A DNA stretch of 64,000 bases from Mucilaginibacter sp. (GCF_028288185.1 NZ_JAQBOF010000029.1:124001-188000), one strand, 5' to 3'. Shown: positions 8,597 through 17,153, counted from the stretch's first letter. Notes: a model not told the origin generated them from the sequence alone. Translations and numbers: made by a program.

Positions 8597-9662
8597 TTAA
8601 AAGTTTACAAAGTCTGTCTACCAATTCAAACAGGCGGTTCTCGAAATCAAAATCTGGCGCATTTACTTCGGGCAATTTGTCAAATTTTTGCAGGTGCATC
8701 GGCTCGTCCATGTAGGTTATTTCCTGAAAATTGCAATTTATCGTATCAAAAAGCGTGTCTGTGAAACAGTTGTTTCCGCTCCAATAAAAGCTGATATATT
8801 GGTCAGCACTGATACGATCTTCATCTTCGGGATAAAGCAAACCCGAATGGATATTGTCAAATATCGAACGTTGGGGAGCAAACCTATATAATTGCAGAAA
8901 CTCGACACCTATCGCTTTCCACTCCTGTTCCCAATTGTCTACAGGGTGAAAATTTTCTACGATTTGTGCAAACTGCGCCAAATAATAAGGCTTATGAATT
9001 TGCTCATGTAATTTCAACCCTGCGTTGTGCATGACGTATAGTTCGTCCAGTTGCGCTTGGTGGTCATCCTCGTCCTCTTGGTCATCGTTAACCCAATCCT
9101 CTATCATTTGGTACTGGCATCCGACATAACTCCCATTTTCGGTATAAAAAGGTATCCCGACAACCTGATGCAGGTAAGCACAAATGGCTAATAACAGTTC
9201 GGCTAATCGTTGTCCCTGACTGCTTTGCACCCAATGCCATAGCGGACGTACAGGGATATAGTATAAATTCATACCTGTATCGTATCGGCTAACAGTCGCC
9301 AACGTGGCGATATGCTGTTCATCACTTACGATGATACATTCCATTTGCTTATCCTTTGCTTTTAAGGCTTCGCTTACGACCTGCCACGTTTGGTAGATAT
9401 TCTGTGGGAATAAATTATTGACAGGTTGAGGGATGGCTAATCCGTAATAACTACAGAGTTGGGAAAGGGAGTTTTCAAACTCCCTTTTTGCCCTGTCCCT
9501 GTTGCCGTCAAAAGCCCAAAACGGCTTAAACTGATGCTTTAGAAAACCATTTCGGCTACGCCCTGCGGTGCGCTTCTTGACAGATTGCGTTGCACCTCGT
9601 TTGTATCGGGCAAGCGGTCTAACTTGTCTATTAACCTGCCGAATTGCTGTTGCAGTTTCCAT
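8559..9662 (-). CDS. PRTRC system protein F-like
   Basis: The 367-residue protein sits between proteins C and B, where PRTRC protein F normally lies, and has a comparable length. It carries an acidic stretch (DWVNDDQEDEDD) in the middle and another low-complexity basic N-terminus. I assign F mainly by position. The first ~41 codons (9540-9662) are read in a different frame from an overlapping small gene, and no in-frame ATG follows until about residue 107. Either the overlap is real or a frameshift joins the two. Confidence 0.65.
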   Translation of the reverse strand: METATAIRQVNRQVRPLARYKRGATQSVKKRTAGRSRNGFLKHQFKPFWAFDGNRDRAKREFENSLSQLCSYYGLAIPQPVNNLFPQNIYQTWQVVSEALKAKDKQMECIIVSDEQHIATLATVSRYDTGMNLYYIPVRPLWHWVQSSQGQRLAELLLAICAYLHQVVGIPFYTENGSYVGCQYQMIEDWVNDDQEDEDDHQAQLDELYVMHNAGLKLHEQIHKPYYLAQFAQIVENFHPVDNWEQEWKAIGVEFLQLYRFAPQRSIFDNIHSGLLYPEDEDRISADQYISFYWSGNNCFTDTLFDTINCNFQEITYMDEPMHLQKFDKLPEVNAPDFDFENRLFELVDRLCKLLNDHDYEEREPNI

Positions 9663-9715
9663 ACCTCTTTTTCCTTTCTGATTTTTAATGTTCGCTCTCC
9701 TTGTTGCTTTTTCAT
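9539..9715 (-). CDS. Small 58-residue protein overlapping PRTRC F
   Basis: An ATG at 9715, 3 bp after the protein C stop, opens 58 codons (MKKQQGERTLKIRKEKEVWK...) ending with a stop at 9541-9539. It is basic and helical with a plausible coiled coil. It overlaps the first 124 bp of the next frame. It may be an independent small cassette protein or the true N-terminus of the F-like protein, joined by a -1/+1 frameshift. Spacing to protein C argues that translation does start here. Confidence 0.5.
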   Translation of the reverse strand: MKKQQGERTLKIRKEKEVWKLQQQFGRLIDKLDRLPDTNEVQRNLSRSAPQGVAEMVF

Positions 9716-9718
9716 GGC

Positions 9719-9934
9719 TTATCCTTTATGCCCCATCGTACTCTCAAAGCGGTATTGCACTTCATCGTCCTTGATTTCAGGGCCGATAATTTTCGCATTG
9801 GTGAGTATGGGGTAATTAGCGGAATAGAAATTCTGTACATCGCTTGCGGTAAATTCCGCACCGGGGTCTGCCAAACGTACTTCCTGTCCGTTTTCCTTGT
9901 GCAGAAACACCCTTTTTAATTCATTGACTATCAT
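9719..9934 (-). CDS. PRTRC system protein C (ubiquitin-like candidate)
   Basis: This 71-residue protein is typical of PRTRC protein C in size and sequence (LKRVFLHKENGQEVRLADPG...FYSANYPILTNAKIIGPEI). It ends in GHKG, a C-terminal glycine that suits adenylation by the ThiF protein of the same operon. Comparative work has linked the family to beta-grasp ubiquitin-like folds; conjugation is an inference. It lies 16 bp after protein E. Confidence 0.88.
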   Translation of the reverse strand: MIVNELKRVFLHKENGQEVRLADPGAEFTASDVQNFYSANYPILTNAKIIGPEIKDDEVQYRFESTMGHKG

Positions 9935-9950
9935 GTTGGTGGCGTTAAGG

Positions 9951-10571
9951 TTAAACTTCCTGTAAACTGGCGTAAAGTGCCTGACGTTTCTCTAATTGCT
10001 CCCGCTTGGTCTTTAATTCATCTGCCTTGTCGGGGTATTCTTCGGCATCAGGTAATTGCGCAATGGCTTCCTTATACTTCATATCGGTATTCAACTGGCT
10101 TACCCTTTGCATAGCCTCGTCATACAGCCGTTGTTTTTCCGCTAAATCCTCGGTTTCATCGGGTTGTTCGTCCACATCATCATCCGCATCGTTATCGGGT
10201 TCTTCGGCGGGTTGGGTAAATAAACTGTTATCTGCCACCTTTTTTGTAGTGGCGGGTGCAGTTTTGCCATTGGTTTTTTCAGGCTGTTTCTTCGCTTTAT
10301 CCAGTTCAGCTTGGTAGGCTTCGAAATTGGCGAACAGCTTAACGGTTTGTTTTACAGGTTCACCGATTTCATCAAAAAATTTCTCGTCCAACTCCTGCGG
10401 AGTTCCTTTTAACAGCATGGGCGGTATGTTTTTGCCCTGTGCTATCTTCGGGTTTGGATTGGTTAACAGTACCGATACGGCAATGGTGCCAATATCGTTA
10501 GACTGGATATTGATTTGCAGGGTACCATTGATTTGCAAACCTGCTATCTGTTCAAAAAAGTGCGTTTTCAT
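9951..10571 (-). CDS. PRTRC system protein E
   Basis: The 206-residue protein matches PRTRC protein E. The N-terminal 90 residues form a beta-rich domain (FFEQIAGLQINGTLQINIQS, then LLTNPNPKIAQGKNIPPMLL and a GTPQELDEKFF stretch). A long acidic linker (EEPDNDADDDVDEQPDETED) and a helical C-terminus follow. No catalytic motif is visible. It is co-directional with its neighbours and only 5 bp from the small membrane protein gene. Confidence 0.88.
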   Translation of the reverse strand: MKTHFFEQIAGLQINGTLQINIQSNDIGTIAVSVLLTNPNPKIAQGKNIPPMLLKGTPQELDEKFFDEIGEPVKQTVKLFANFEAYQAELDKAKKQPEKTNGKTAPATTKKVADNSLFTQPAEEPDNDADDDVDEQPDETEDLAEKQRLYDEAMQRVSQLNTDMKYKEAIAQLPDAEEYPDKADELKTKREQLEKRQALYASLQEV

Positions 10572-10576
10572 ATTCG

Positions 10577-10828
10577 TTAAAATTTAAAATGATAATTAAA
10601 GCCTGCAAGGGCAAGTAAAAACAAGCCCGCTAACAGGCATAGATTACCGATGAATAATATGGGCCTTTCCGTGAGCATGACCATAACCGCCCTGCGGTAA
10701 GAGGAAAATTGCTGCAAACCCGCCATTCCCCTGCGATTGAACCTGCGCCTGCCAATATGATAGCGGATGAATAACCCAATGGCTAACAATAGGCAACTAC
10801 AGGGTATTATATGGTCATGCGCTCTCAT
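10577..10828 (-). CDS. Small two-TM membrane protein in the PRTRC operon
   Basis: The start chosen is ATG 10828, which lies 1 bp after the upstream stop (TGATATG arrangement) and gives 83 residues; a longer frame overlaps the preceding gene. Two hydrophobic segments flank a basic cytosolic-type loop (RYHIGRRRFNRRG): one near residues 7-24 and one near residues 57-77. The family is not recognised. Tight coupling makes it a cassette member. Confidence 0.65.
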   Translation of the reverse strand: MRAHDHIIPCSCLLLAIGLFIRYHIGRRRFNRRGMAGLQQFSSYRRAVMVMLTERPILFIGNLCLLAGLFLLALAGFNYHFKF

Positions 10829-10829
10829 A

Positions 10830-11204
10830 TCAGGCAAATAAAAGTTCAACGGCGGGTTTAAATTTCGGGTCGGTATTCCTGTCGCTAACCACATATTGCG
10901 TTAAAGCATGGGCGGTAAAGATGGCGGTATAGCCACCAAATAATTGCTCGGCAAATACAACTGACCTTTTGTTAAGTTCTTTAGCATATTTCGCCATGAC
11001 CTTTTGCACTTCTTCGGCAAGTTCGAACCAAAAATCCACGCCGAACATTTGGTCTTTCCATTCGGCGGTTATCCGCTCTTTGTCGTTTAAAACCGTTTCG
11101 GTCATTTCGTTGAGATAGCCTAAAAATTCGGGTATCTCGTTTATTAATAAGCTATGCAAAAGCCTTGCTTTCTGCACATTGTTCAATATTTTTAATGGTT
11201 TCAT
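10830..11204 (-). CDS. Hypothetical PRTRC-linked helical protein
   Basis: I start the gene at ATG 11204 (MKPLKILNNVQKARLLHSLL), because an upstream start would overlap the preceding gene. The 124-residue product is predicted to be mostly helical, with no signal peptide or metal motif. The next cistron starts 1 bp after its stop. Function unknown. Confidence 0.7.
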   Translation of the reverse strand: MKPLKILNNVQKARLLHSLLINEIPEFLGYLNEMTETVLNDKERITAEWKDQMFGVDFWFELAEEVQKVMAKYAKELNKRSVVFAEQLFGGYTAIFTAHALTQYVVSDRNTDPKFKPAVELLFA

Positions 11205-11224
11205 AATTTTCAATTTAGCGGGGC

Positions 11225-12094
11225 TTAACTCCACCCCTGTTGTTTAGCAAATGATTTGATTTCTTTTAAGCTGATTTTGTGGCATCCGACACGGATAAAG
11301 TGGGCGTTGATTTCAAGGACATCATACAAATTCATCAGCCTGTCAGGACAGTTTTTACAACCGCCTTTGGCAATGGTTTCCAATACAACGGCGTAGAATT
11401 GCTTGCCGACCGCAACTGGAATTTCTACTCTTTGGGTGGTTTCCAAGCGTTCGGTAGCCTTATCATAGCGCAGGTAGTCATAGCCGTCTGCCGTTGTGAT
11501 GTAATTGGCTTGAAAAGTCCGCCAACGTTTCAGATTGATTTTTTGAATGCGCAGGGCTTCGGCTTTTTCTCTTTTGGCTTGGGCTTTGCGTAATCGGGTT
11601 TCTTTTTGGATGACCTCCTGATATTGACCAAGGTTCTTAATCTCACCCGCCTGTTGCAAAACTTCGGGTATTTCACAGCCAAAAAAGTCGGTATAACGTT
11701 TGGCTTCGCCATAAACCTGCTGAATTTCCAAAATGAATTTGGCGGGGTTACGTGCGTTTGCCAATGAGCCTGCGATACCTTTTATTGTACTGTACCACTT
11801 TTCAAATAATTCGTCTGCCGGCCAATCAGGGTTCGGGACAGAAATTTGCTGAATATGGCGGGACGCCTGCCTAACAAGCGTTACATGAGCAGATGTTGAT
11901 TTGCTATACTTCTTTTGTGTAATGAGTATAGCGTGACCACCTGTATTATTGTATACATGTTTGGCTATCAAAAAATGATAACCGTATGAATAGATGTTCT
12001 CCTGTTCAAAAAACAGGTTACTGGCTCTTGCCTGTTCTCCGATACCATTTGCCCAATGGTGGGCAACTGTTGCGATATCTCTTGCTCTTTCCAT
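11225..12094 (-). CDS. Hypothetical protein at the head of the PRTRC transcription unit
   Basis: The 289-residue protein starts at ATG 12094. It has a helical N-terminus, a central basic coiled-coil-like segment (residues ~170-195, KETRLRKAQAKREKAEAL), and a C-terminal part with CKNC and a later cysteine that might bind zinc. The pattern ARNPAKFILEIQQVYGEAKRY recalls phage or plasmid hypothetical proteins, but I cannot name a family. It lies downstream of ssb with an 82-bp gap containing an inverted repeat. Confidence 0.7.
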   Translation of the reverse strand: MERARDIATVAHHWANGIGEQARASNLFFEQENIYSYGYHFLIAKHVYNNTGGHAILITQKKYSKSTSAHVTLVRQASRHIQQISVPNPDWPADELFEKWYSTIKGIAGSLANARNPAKFILEIQQVYGEAKRYTDFFGCEIPEVLQQAGEIKNLGQYQEVIQKETRLRKAQAKREKAEALRIQKINLKRWRTFQANYITTADGYDYLRYDKATERLETTQRVEIPVAVGKQFYAVVLETIAKGGCKNCPDRLMNLYDVLEINAHFIRVGCHKISLKEIKSFAKQQGWS

Positions 12095-12146
12095 CTTTCC
12101 CCTTTGTTCGTTTCAAAACTATTTCCCTTACTCCCTTGAAGCCGTC

Positions 12147-12178
12147 AAATACCCGTGTACAAACGGCGCTATCCGTTT
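12147..12178. promoter_or_regulatory. Inverted repeat between ssb and the next PRTRC gene
   Basis: AAACGG (12161-12166) and CCGTTT (12173-12178) are perfect arms with a 6-nt spacer. They are preceded by AAATACCCGTGTA (12147-12159). A related block, CCGTTT-AG-AAACGG followed by an inverted AAATACGCGTGTA copy, lies at 12984-13013. Shared parts in opposite orientation suggest a common DNA-binding protein. Confidence 0.45.
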
Positions 12179-12557
12179 AATTAAATTGTTTGCTTGGTTG
12201 GATTACTTTGTTTTTGTTTCCCGCCTGTGTGGGTTTGCCATCGTCTTTTTTACCCGATGAAGTCAGCATATTAATTTCATCGGTGCGGAATTTCAGGCTT
12301 GCCATTGGTTCACCATCCCTGTTTACCCACGGTTCAGCGGTCATAAAACCTGAAAGCTGTACCAACATCCCTTTTGTTAAATAAGGTGCGATGCCATCAC
12401 CCCGCCAGTAGGTACATTCCACAAAAGCGGTTTCCTCTTTTTGTTCGCCCTGTGATTTGTAACGGCGGTTAATAGCCACCCTAAAACCTGTTACATTTTT
12501 GTCTGCGTTTACCGCTCTTACGGTAGCGTCTGCTACCAATCTTCCCGTGATTTCCAT
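12177..12557 (-). CDS. ssb: Single-stranded DNA-binding protein
   Basis: The 126-residue protein has an OB-fold SSB core: MEITGRLVADATVRAV, FRVAINRRYKSQG, ECTYWRGDG and GMLVQLSGFM. The tail is short, basic and ends KQFN, lacking the acidic DDDIPF-type tip of housekeeping SSBs. Such variants are common on plasmids and integrative elements. Its place upstream of the PRTRC genes on the same strand suggests it is part of the mobile-element module. Confidence 0.93.
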   Translation of the reverse strand: MEITGRLVADATVRAVNADKNVTGFRVAINRRYKSQGEQKEETAFVECTYWRGDGIAPYLTKGMLVQLSGFMTAEPWVNRDGEPMASLKFRTDEINMLTSSGKKDDGKPTQAGNKNKVIQPSKQFN

Positions 12558-13104
12558 AACGTTTTGTTTTTTAATGAATAAATTTTGTTCGTTATTTCTT
12601 TCTGTTCCCCTCTGCTTTGCGACCCTGCCCGGGTAGTTTTTTTCAAAGAAAAAAGAGTAAAAAAGAAAGCAATGGGAGGTGTGATTGTAAAGGCACGGGA
12701 GAACTATAAGTCCCGGAGGGTGGCCGCAGCGCAGCGGAGGACATTATGCGTTCGTACGGGGCTGCAATCACGACCTCCGCGTCCTTTTTTACTCTTGTTT
12801 CTGAGAAGAACTGGTAGTTTAAATCCCTGTCATTTATCTCAAATGCAGCGGGCTGCGTTTGCTCGCCGGGGGCTTTTGCAGCGTAGCGAAAATGCTGTAG
12901 GCGGCGGTAGGGATCGGAATGGCATCCTGCCCAAGGGCAGATATAATGGAGAGCCCGGGCCGTAGGCACCGCACAGAAATTATCCGTTTAGAAACGGCTA
13001 TACACGCGTATTTAAAGGAGAATTTGAGGTCAGTTACCCAATGTTGTGTCAATATATACCCTAATCAGCGTATAATCGGTGATTATATACGAAATGGCGT
13101 ATAA
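12558..13104. other. Non-coding region with long imperfect inverted repeat
   Basis: No convincing gene is seen in these ~550 bp; the open frames found are overlapping and of poor composition. Arms at 12653-12687 and 12765-12796 are complementary over much of ~32 bases: AAGAGTAAAAAAG, GGAGGT and GTGATTG occur in one and their complements in the other. The ~77-nt loop contains a smaller hairpin (CGGGA...TCCCG). Further along are the CCGTTT/AAACGG repeat (12984-12997) and overlapping CGTATAAT repeats (13069-13104). It may be a structured RNA, a replication or transfer origin, or a regulatory region of the element. Confidence 0.55.
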
Positions 13105-14133
13105 TTAAGCCAGCAAAAGCTCATCTATTTTGAATTTTTTAATATGGCCCGGATCAATTTTTAATTCCCGGGCGAACTCATTTATTCTGGTTGAATTGGC
13201 TTCAGAATGGAAACTGATTTGCCATTGGAGATTGTTTGGGTCGTCGTTTACGGTTAAGATCTTCTCAAAATAAGGCAGGTCAACTTTTGATAGAGAATGC
13301 CCTATGACCACAATGGTTTTTATTTGATGGAGCGAGGTAATAAAGCGTTGATGCGTTTCCAGCACTTTTTCAAAGTTCTTGAATGATCGTTCATAATAAT
13401 CTTCTATTCTTTCTGCCGCGAAGTTGATCGCGTGGTACCTGGCTTCTGAGCGCCAGTTACCTTTGGTTTCATCTTCGAGGAAATAGGCGAGATAAGTGGG
13501 GTTTGAATTGTTGTAGGATTTGTTTCTTTTGTTTTTTAGGCGGGGTTGGAACCTGGGCTTGTTTTCGTTGTTTTTAAGCCAGTTTGTTAGGCTATTTTCC
13601 GGGCTTTCGCCGTGGCCTAAAATGATGCTGCCCGTTTTATCCGACTTTTGGCCATGTAAATAACAGATCTGATGCGTAAGGACGCCGTAGGTAGTGTCCA
13701 AAAAATCGGTATAGTTAAAGGATAAGTATAATGCGTTAGGATCAAGCCTTAACAGCCGCTTTTCATAGCCCGCGGGTAAAGTTAATGTCCTGATCCACTG
13801 GTGAAAACGTTTCTTTAAGTTTTCAGTGAGTTCATCGACCAATTCACCCGCGCTGTCTTGAGAAAAGTATAGTTCCGCATAGGTAAAATCATCATCGCCT
13901 ACTTCACTCGCCGGAAAAAACGGACTGATATAGTTGATAAAGGTTTCCCTGGAAATAGTTAACAGGTTTTGTTCAAAGTCGCCCCAGATATTATCGCAAT
14001 CGTATAGCTGCTCTAAAGCGTATAACAGGTCCCGGTCATGCTTGGTTAAATAGGTCTTAAAATCGGCATATTTTGATGCTATGCCATGATGCAAGTCAAA
14101 CCCATTGCCGATGATGTAGAGCGTATCCTCCAT
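13105..14133 (-). CDS. AbiH family abortive-infection protein
   Basis: The 342-residue protein begins LYIIGNGFDLHHGIASKYADF, the signature of AbiH (bacteriophage abortive infection) proteins. Later it has LSFNYTDFLDTTYG, a histidine-containing ICYLHGQ and a C-terminal IVVIGHSLSKVD block, all typical. AbiH members are single-gene defence proteins that stop phage development; the biochemical activity is not well defined. It sits 10 bp downstream of the DinB gene on the same strand. The region after its stop contains direct and inverted CGTATAAT repeats. Confidence 0.9.
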   Translation of the reverse strand: MEDTLYIIGNGFDLHHGIASKYADFKTYLTKHDRDLLYALEQLYDCDNIWGDFEQNLLTISRETFINYISPFFPASEVGDDDFTYAELYFSQDSAGELVDELTENLKKRFHQWIRTLTLPAGYEKRLLRLDPNALYLSFNYTDFLDTTYGVLTHQICYLHGQKSDKTGSIILGHGESPENSLTNWLKNNENKPRFQPRLKNKRNKSYNNSNPTYLAYFLEDETKGNWRSEARYHAINFAAERIEDYYERSFKNFEKVLETHQRFITSLHQIKTIVVIGHSLSKVDLPYFEKILTVNDDPNNLQWQISFHSEANSTRINEFARELKIDPGHIKKFKIDELLLA

Positions 14134-14143
14134 TTTTTTGACA

Positions 14144-14641
14144 TCAAATTGAGGCGGATTGTTCGTTCAGGAATACGAGTTGGCCGCGGTGGTAGTTTTC
14201 GTGGCTGGCGCGGCTTAATAAGACGTTGAGTTTGTTGCGGTGCGGTTCAAGGGCAAAATCAGCTTCGGATACGTTTAGGTGGCGGTCCAGCCACCATTCC
14301 GGGGTTTGTTTGGCGAACTCAGCGGCGAGTTTGGCGTTCAGGGCTTCCCATTTGGCTTTGAGTTCGGTGAGATTGGCGGGGTAAGTGATATTCGTTTCGC
14401 TTTCCCCGGCAAATACTTCGAGCTCGGGGTACAGGCGCTCGCCTAAACCGAAGATCGGGAACAGGCCGTCAGATACGGCGACCAGGTGCGCCATGAGGTA
14501 AATGCCGCTATTGCGTCCCGGCGCTACCTGTTTGGCATAAACCTCGTCGGCATGCTTGTTGAAAAATGTGGTGATATTTTTATTATTGGCCTCCCAGAAG
14601 GTGATGATCTGTTGGATGACCTGTGTGGTTTGTTCGTTCAT
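14144..14641 (-). CDS. DinB/YfiT-like putative metal-dependent hydrolase
   Basis: The 165-residue four-helix bundle protein carries metal-ligand histidines in YLMAHLVAVSDG and HENYHRGQL, as in the DinB superfamily. Members act as thiol transferases or metal-dependent hydrolases in stress responses, but the substrate here is unknown. It is likely transcribed together with the AbiH gene downstream (10 bp gap) from a promoter in the 87-bp divergent gap at 14642-14728. Confidence 0.85.
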   Translation of the reverse strand: MNEQTTQVIQQIITFWEANNKNITTFFNKHADEVYAKQVAPGRNSGIYLMAHLVAVSDGLFPIFGLGERLYPELEVFAGESETNITYPANLTELKAKWEALNAKLAAEFAKQTPEWWLDRHLNVSEADFALEPHRNKLNVLLSRASHENYHRGQLVFLNEQSASI

Positions 14642-14728
14642 GGGGTAATGATAGGGAGAAAAACAGGGACGGCAAGGGGAACGGATTTATTTGATATTAC
14701 GGTGACCTTGGGTTAATTTTAGCGGATA

Positions 14729-15007
14729 ATGATGACTTTCAACGAATTTAAGGAATTAGCACGGCCCGAAGGGCTGCCGGTGCAGTTAAAAAGCTTATGG
14801 TATGATGGCCAGGGCGACTGGGCGCGGGCGCATGCCGAGGTGGATCAGTTAAGTGATAAAGCATCGGCCTGGGTGCATGCTTACCTGCACCGTAAGGAAG
14901 GCGATCTGTGGAACGCGGATTACTGGTATAGCAAAGCAGGGAAGGTTCGCCCGCAAGTGTCGCTAGAGGTAGAATGGGAAAGTTTGGTTAAACAATTTTT
15001 AGCGTAA
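14729..15007 (+). CDS. Conserved small hypothetical protein
   Basis: The 92-residue protein has a strongly patterned core with many tryptophans (WARAHAEVDQLSDKASAWVH, then YLHRKEGDLWNADYWYSKAG). This resembles a TPR-like two-helix repeat and is typical of a widespread bacterial family of unknown function. Its stop directly abuts the convergent HTH gene (15008). A TAATTTTA box lies about 8 bp upstream of the start. Confidence 0.75.
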   Translation: MMTFNEFKELARPEGLPVQLKSLWYDGQGDWARAHAEVDQLSDKASAWVHAYLHRKEGDLWNADYWYSKAGKVRPQVSLEVEWESLVKQFLA

Positions 15008-16003
15008 TTAGTCCCGTTTGTTATCTTGCTGCGCTTTGGCGATGGGGTCGAATAGTCTACGGCGATGCCGGGCCCAGTTGAGCCATTGCTGGAATGCCGG
15101 GCTACGAGGGATGCTTTTTTGGAGGGCATCAAGATATTGGTCGAGGATGGTGAATTGATGCCAGCGTTGGGCTTCCTGGAGGAGGGCTTCGAAAGCAGCC
15201 GCTTCTTCGGTGTTTTCTTTGAGCCTGGTTGCTTCGGCCTGTTCTTCAATAGCTTCCTGCTCTTCTTCAGCCTGGCGTTTTGCCCAGACCTTTTCGAGGT
15301 CGCGGGCGGCGACTTCCATGTGATCAAGGATTTCCTGGATATGTGTTTCGAGCGGTACTTTACCGTCTTTCCATTCCCGGTCGAGCCAGCCGTCGATTTT
15401 TAAAGCGAGCTGGCCGGTCGCGGTGTGAATTTGACTGCCGTATTTTTCTTTAGGTGGTGTTACCGTTGTGGTTTCGCGCAGACTGACTTTTATTCGTACT
15501 TCACGCAGGTGAACAATCGTTTCTTTGTCCTGATTAGATATACGGTAGCCTCGGTGCTGCCAGGCTTTAACCAGCGTATCCATGATGCGCAACGCCCGGT
15601 CCCAGTTTGATTTGGAAGAACGGATAGCGAGCTGACCAAAACCCGCGCGGAGCATATGCGGCATCCGATGGAACTGGTAATCCTCCTTGATGGTGTTTTG
15701 CGCAGCTATGATATAGGGATCAGGATCGTTCAACTTACGCGCAACCTGAAAGGTAGCTGTCGTTTCGCCCGGAAAATGCAGCGAATTAGCAGCCGCGGCC
15801 AACGCAGCCGGAAAATCGAAACCCTGGCTCTCCGGCAATTCAGTCCGCTCCTTCCCTGGTTTAAAGCCACCCCAAGGCAAAGGTATCGCATGATCCAAAC
15901 AAAGCTGCCGCAACACCGGCATCGAAACCCCGCAAGTTGCAGCCACACTGCTTAAAGGCTTTGTCCAAATCAGTTCATAGAGTTCTTCCCGGTTAAAATT
16001 CAT
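15008..16003 (-). CDS. HTH-containing protein of unknown function
   Basis: The 331-residue protein starts NREELYELIWTKPLSSVAAT, then GVSMPVLRQLCLDHAIPLPWGG. This is a recurrent HTH-like N-terminal domain (REELYELVWSKPM...GVS...IP.PP.GYW) found in many accessory-region proteins. Residues ~215-280 form a charged coiled coil (EKVWAKRQAEEEQEAIEEQA). DNA binding is inferred. It is divergent from the HNH gene with 30 bp between starts, so it may regulate that gene. Confidence 0.7.
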   Translation of the reverse strand: MNFNREELYELIWTKPLSSVAATCGVSMPVLRQLCLDHAIPLPWGGFKPGKERTELPESQGFDFPAALAAAANSLHFPGETTATFQVARKLNDPDPYIIAAQNTIKEDYQFHRMPHMLRAGFGQLAIRSSKSNWDRALRIMDTLVKAWQHRGYRISNQDKETIVHLREVRIKVSLRETTTVTPPKEKYGSQIHTATGQLALKIDGWLDREWKDGKVPLETHIQEILDHMEVAARDLEKVWAKRQAEEEQEAIEEQAEATRLKENTEEAAAFEALLQEAQRWHQFTILDQYLDALQKSIPRSPAFQQWLNWARHRRRLFDPIAKAQQDNKRD

Positions 16004-16033
16004 GCCCCTAATTTACTATGTTTAAGGGATAGA

Positions 16034-17131
16034 ATGGATCAGCAAACTTTTAAACATATTAACCAGATCCTGGCGAGGGACAGTAAATCGACGACCTATA
16101 AGTTCGCATTGCTGCGGGGAACGATCGATCTGATCGAAGATAATTCGCCTTTTATTATTGTCAAAAATGACCGGGCGCATTTTCCTTTAGGGTTGCTAAT
16201 CGAGAAATGGCTGTTGTATTATTACCCGTTGGTGGCCGTGCCACAAATCAACGGACAGGCCCAGTTGGCCTTTGCTGCCCAACTGCAAAGGCTGGTTAGT
16301 TTCTATGAATTGCGCGGCGGCTTTTCCGCGTTTTACAATGACTTGAAGAATAAAGGCATCCCTACGGAGTTACAACCGCTGTTTTTAGCATTGGTCAGGA
16401 AACTAGCGGCAACGATCACCCAAATGCCGATGAAATATATCGGTAATTCTATCTACAATAATTATTACGGTATCTACCAATATGAACGTGGCCCAAGCAA
16501 AAGAACAACTATACTAGATGCCGAATACCTTATTCGCAATTTCGGGACCTTTTCTATCCCGCTCGACTATTACGAAGCCTTCCAGGTATTGGGCAGCTTT
16601 ATCACTGGGCAGGACGCTATCCTGTTCAAATGGGCCGAATTCTCCGTACAGGCTTCCCGCCAGACACTTTCCGTTACGCAGGTCCTCAACGAAGTCTTAA
16701 AAAGCCCGATCACCGCCCGTGACATCGCCGAATCCAAAGCCCTGTACAAAAGCATACTCCAAACCGACGGTAAAGTCCGCTGCGTCTGGAGCGGCGACAC
16801 GCTCACACGCTACGACATCGACCACATCATCCCCTTTACCATCTGGAAAAACAACGATCTCTGGAACCTCCTCCCCGCCCGTCCAGACCTCAACAACCAA
16901 AAACGCGACAAAATCCCCAGCCCCACCCTCATCGACAACCGTCGCGAATTAATTACCCATTATTGGGAGCTGATATTCCAACACAAAAAACAACGCTTTC
17001 AAAAAGAAATACAGGTCGCCTTGCTAGGTTATCAGACTCAAAGTGACTGGCACGAACTAGCCATTACGCAGCTTAAACAGAGTTGTGACTACCTGATCAA
17101 CTCGCGTGGCTTTGAGGGTTGGAATGGGTGA
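16034..17131 (+). CDS. HNH endonuclease
   Basis: The 365-residue protein has an N-terminal helical domain (ARDSKSTTYKFALLRGTIDL) often found before HNH domains in defence-type nucleases. The HNH core is CVWSG...YDIDHIIPFTIWKNNDLWNLLP followed by LNNQKRDKIP, around residues 245-300. The core histidines and asparagines are intact, although the first zinc cysteine pair is incomplete. DNA cleavage is therefore likely. It lies 22 bp upstream of the next gene, on the same strand. Confidence 0.85.
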   Translation: MDQQTFKHINQILARDSKSTTYKFALLRGTIDLIEDNSPFIIVKNDRAHFPLGLLIEKWLLYYYPLVAVPQINGQAQLAFAAQLQRLVSFYELRGGFSAFYNDLKNKGIPTELQPLFLALVRKLAATITQMPMKYIGNSIYNNYYGIYQYERGPSKRTTILDAEYLIRNFGTFSIPLDYYEAFQVLGSFITGQDAILFKWAEFSVQASRQTLSVTQVLNEVLKSPITARDIAESKALYKSILQTDGKVRCVWSGDTLTRYDIDHIIPFTIWKNNDLWNLLPARPDLNNQKRDKIPSPTLIDNRRELITHYWELIFQHKKQRFQKEIQVALLGYQTQSDWHELAITQLKQSCDYLINSRGFEGWNG

Positions 17132-17153
17132 AAATGCTAACTTTAGATAAAAA

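Noticed and set aside
12585..13052. Several open frames of 61-126 codons on both strands in the gap upstream of ssb
   Set aside because: They overlap one another, are rich in Arg/Pro/Ser as expected from the structured GC-rich DNA, and coincide with the inverted repeat. Non-coding is the better reading.
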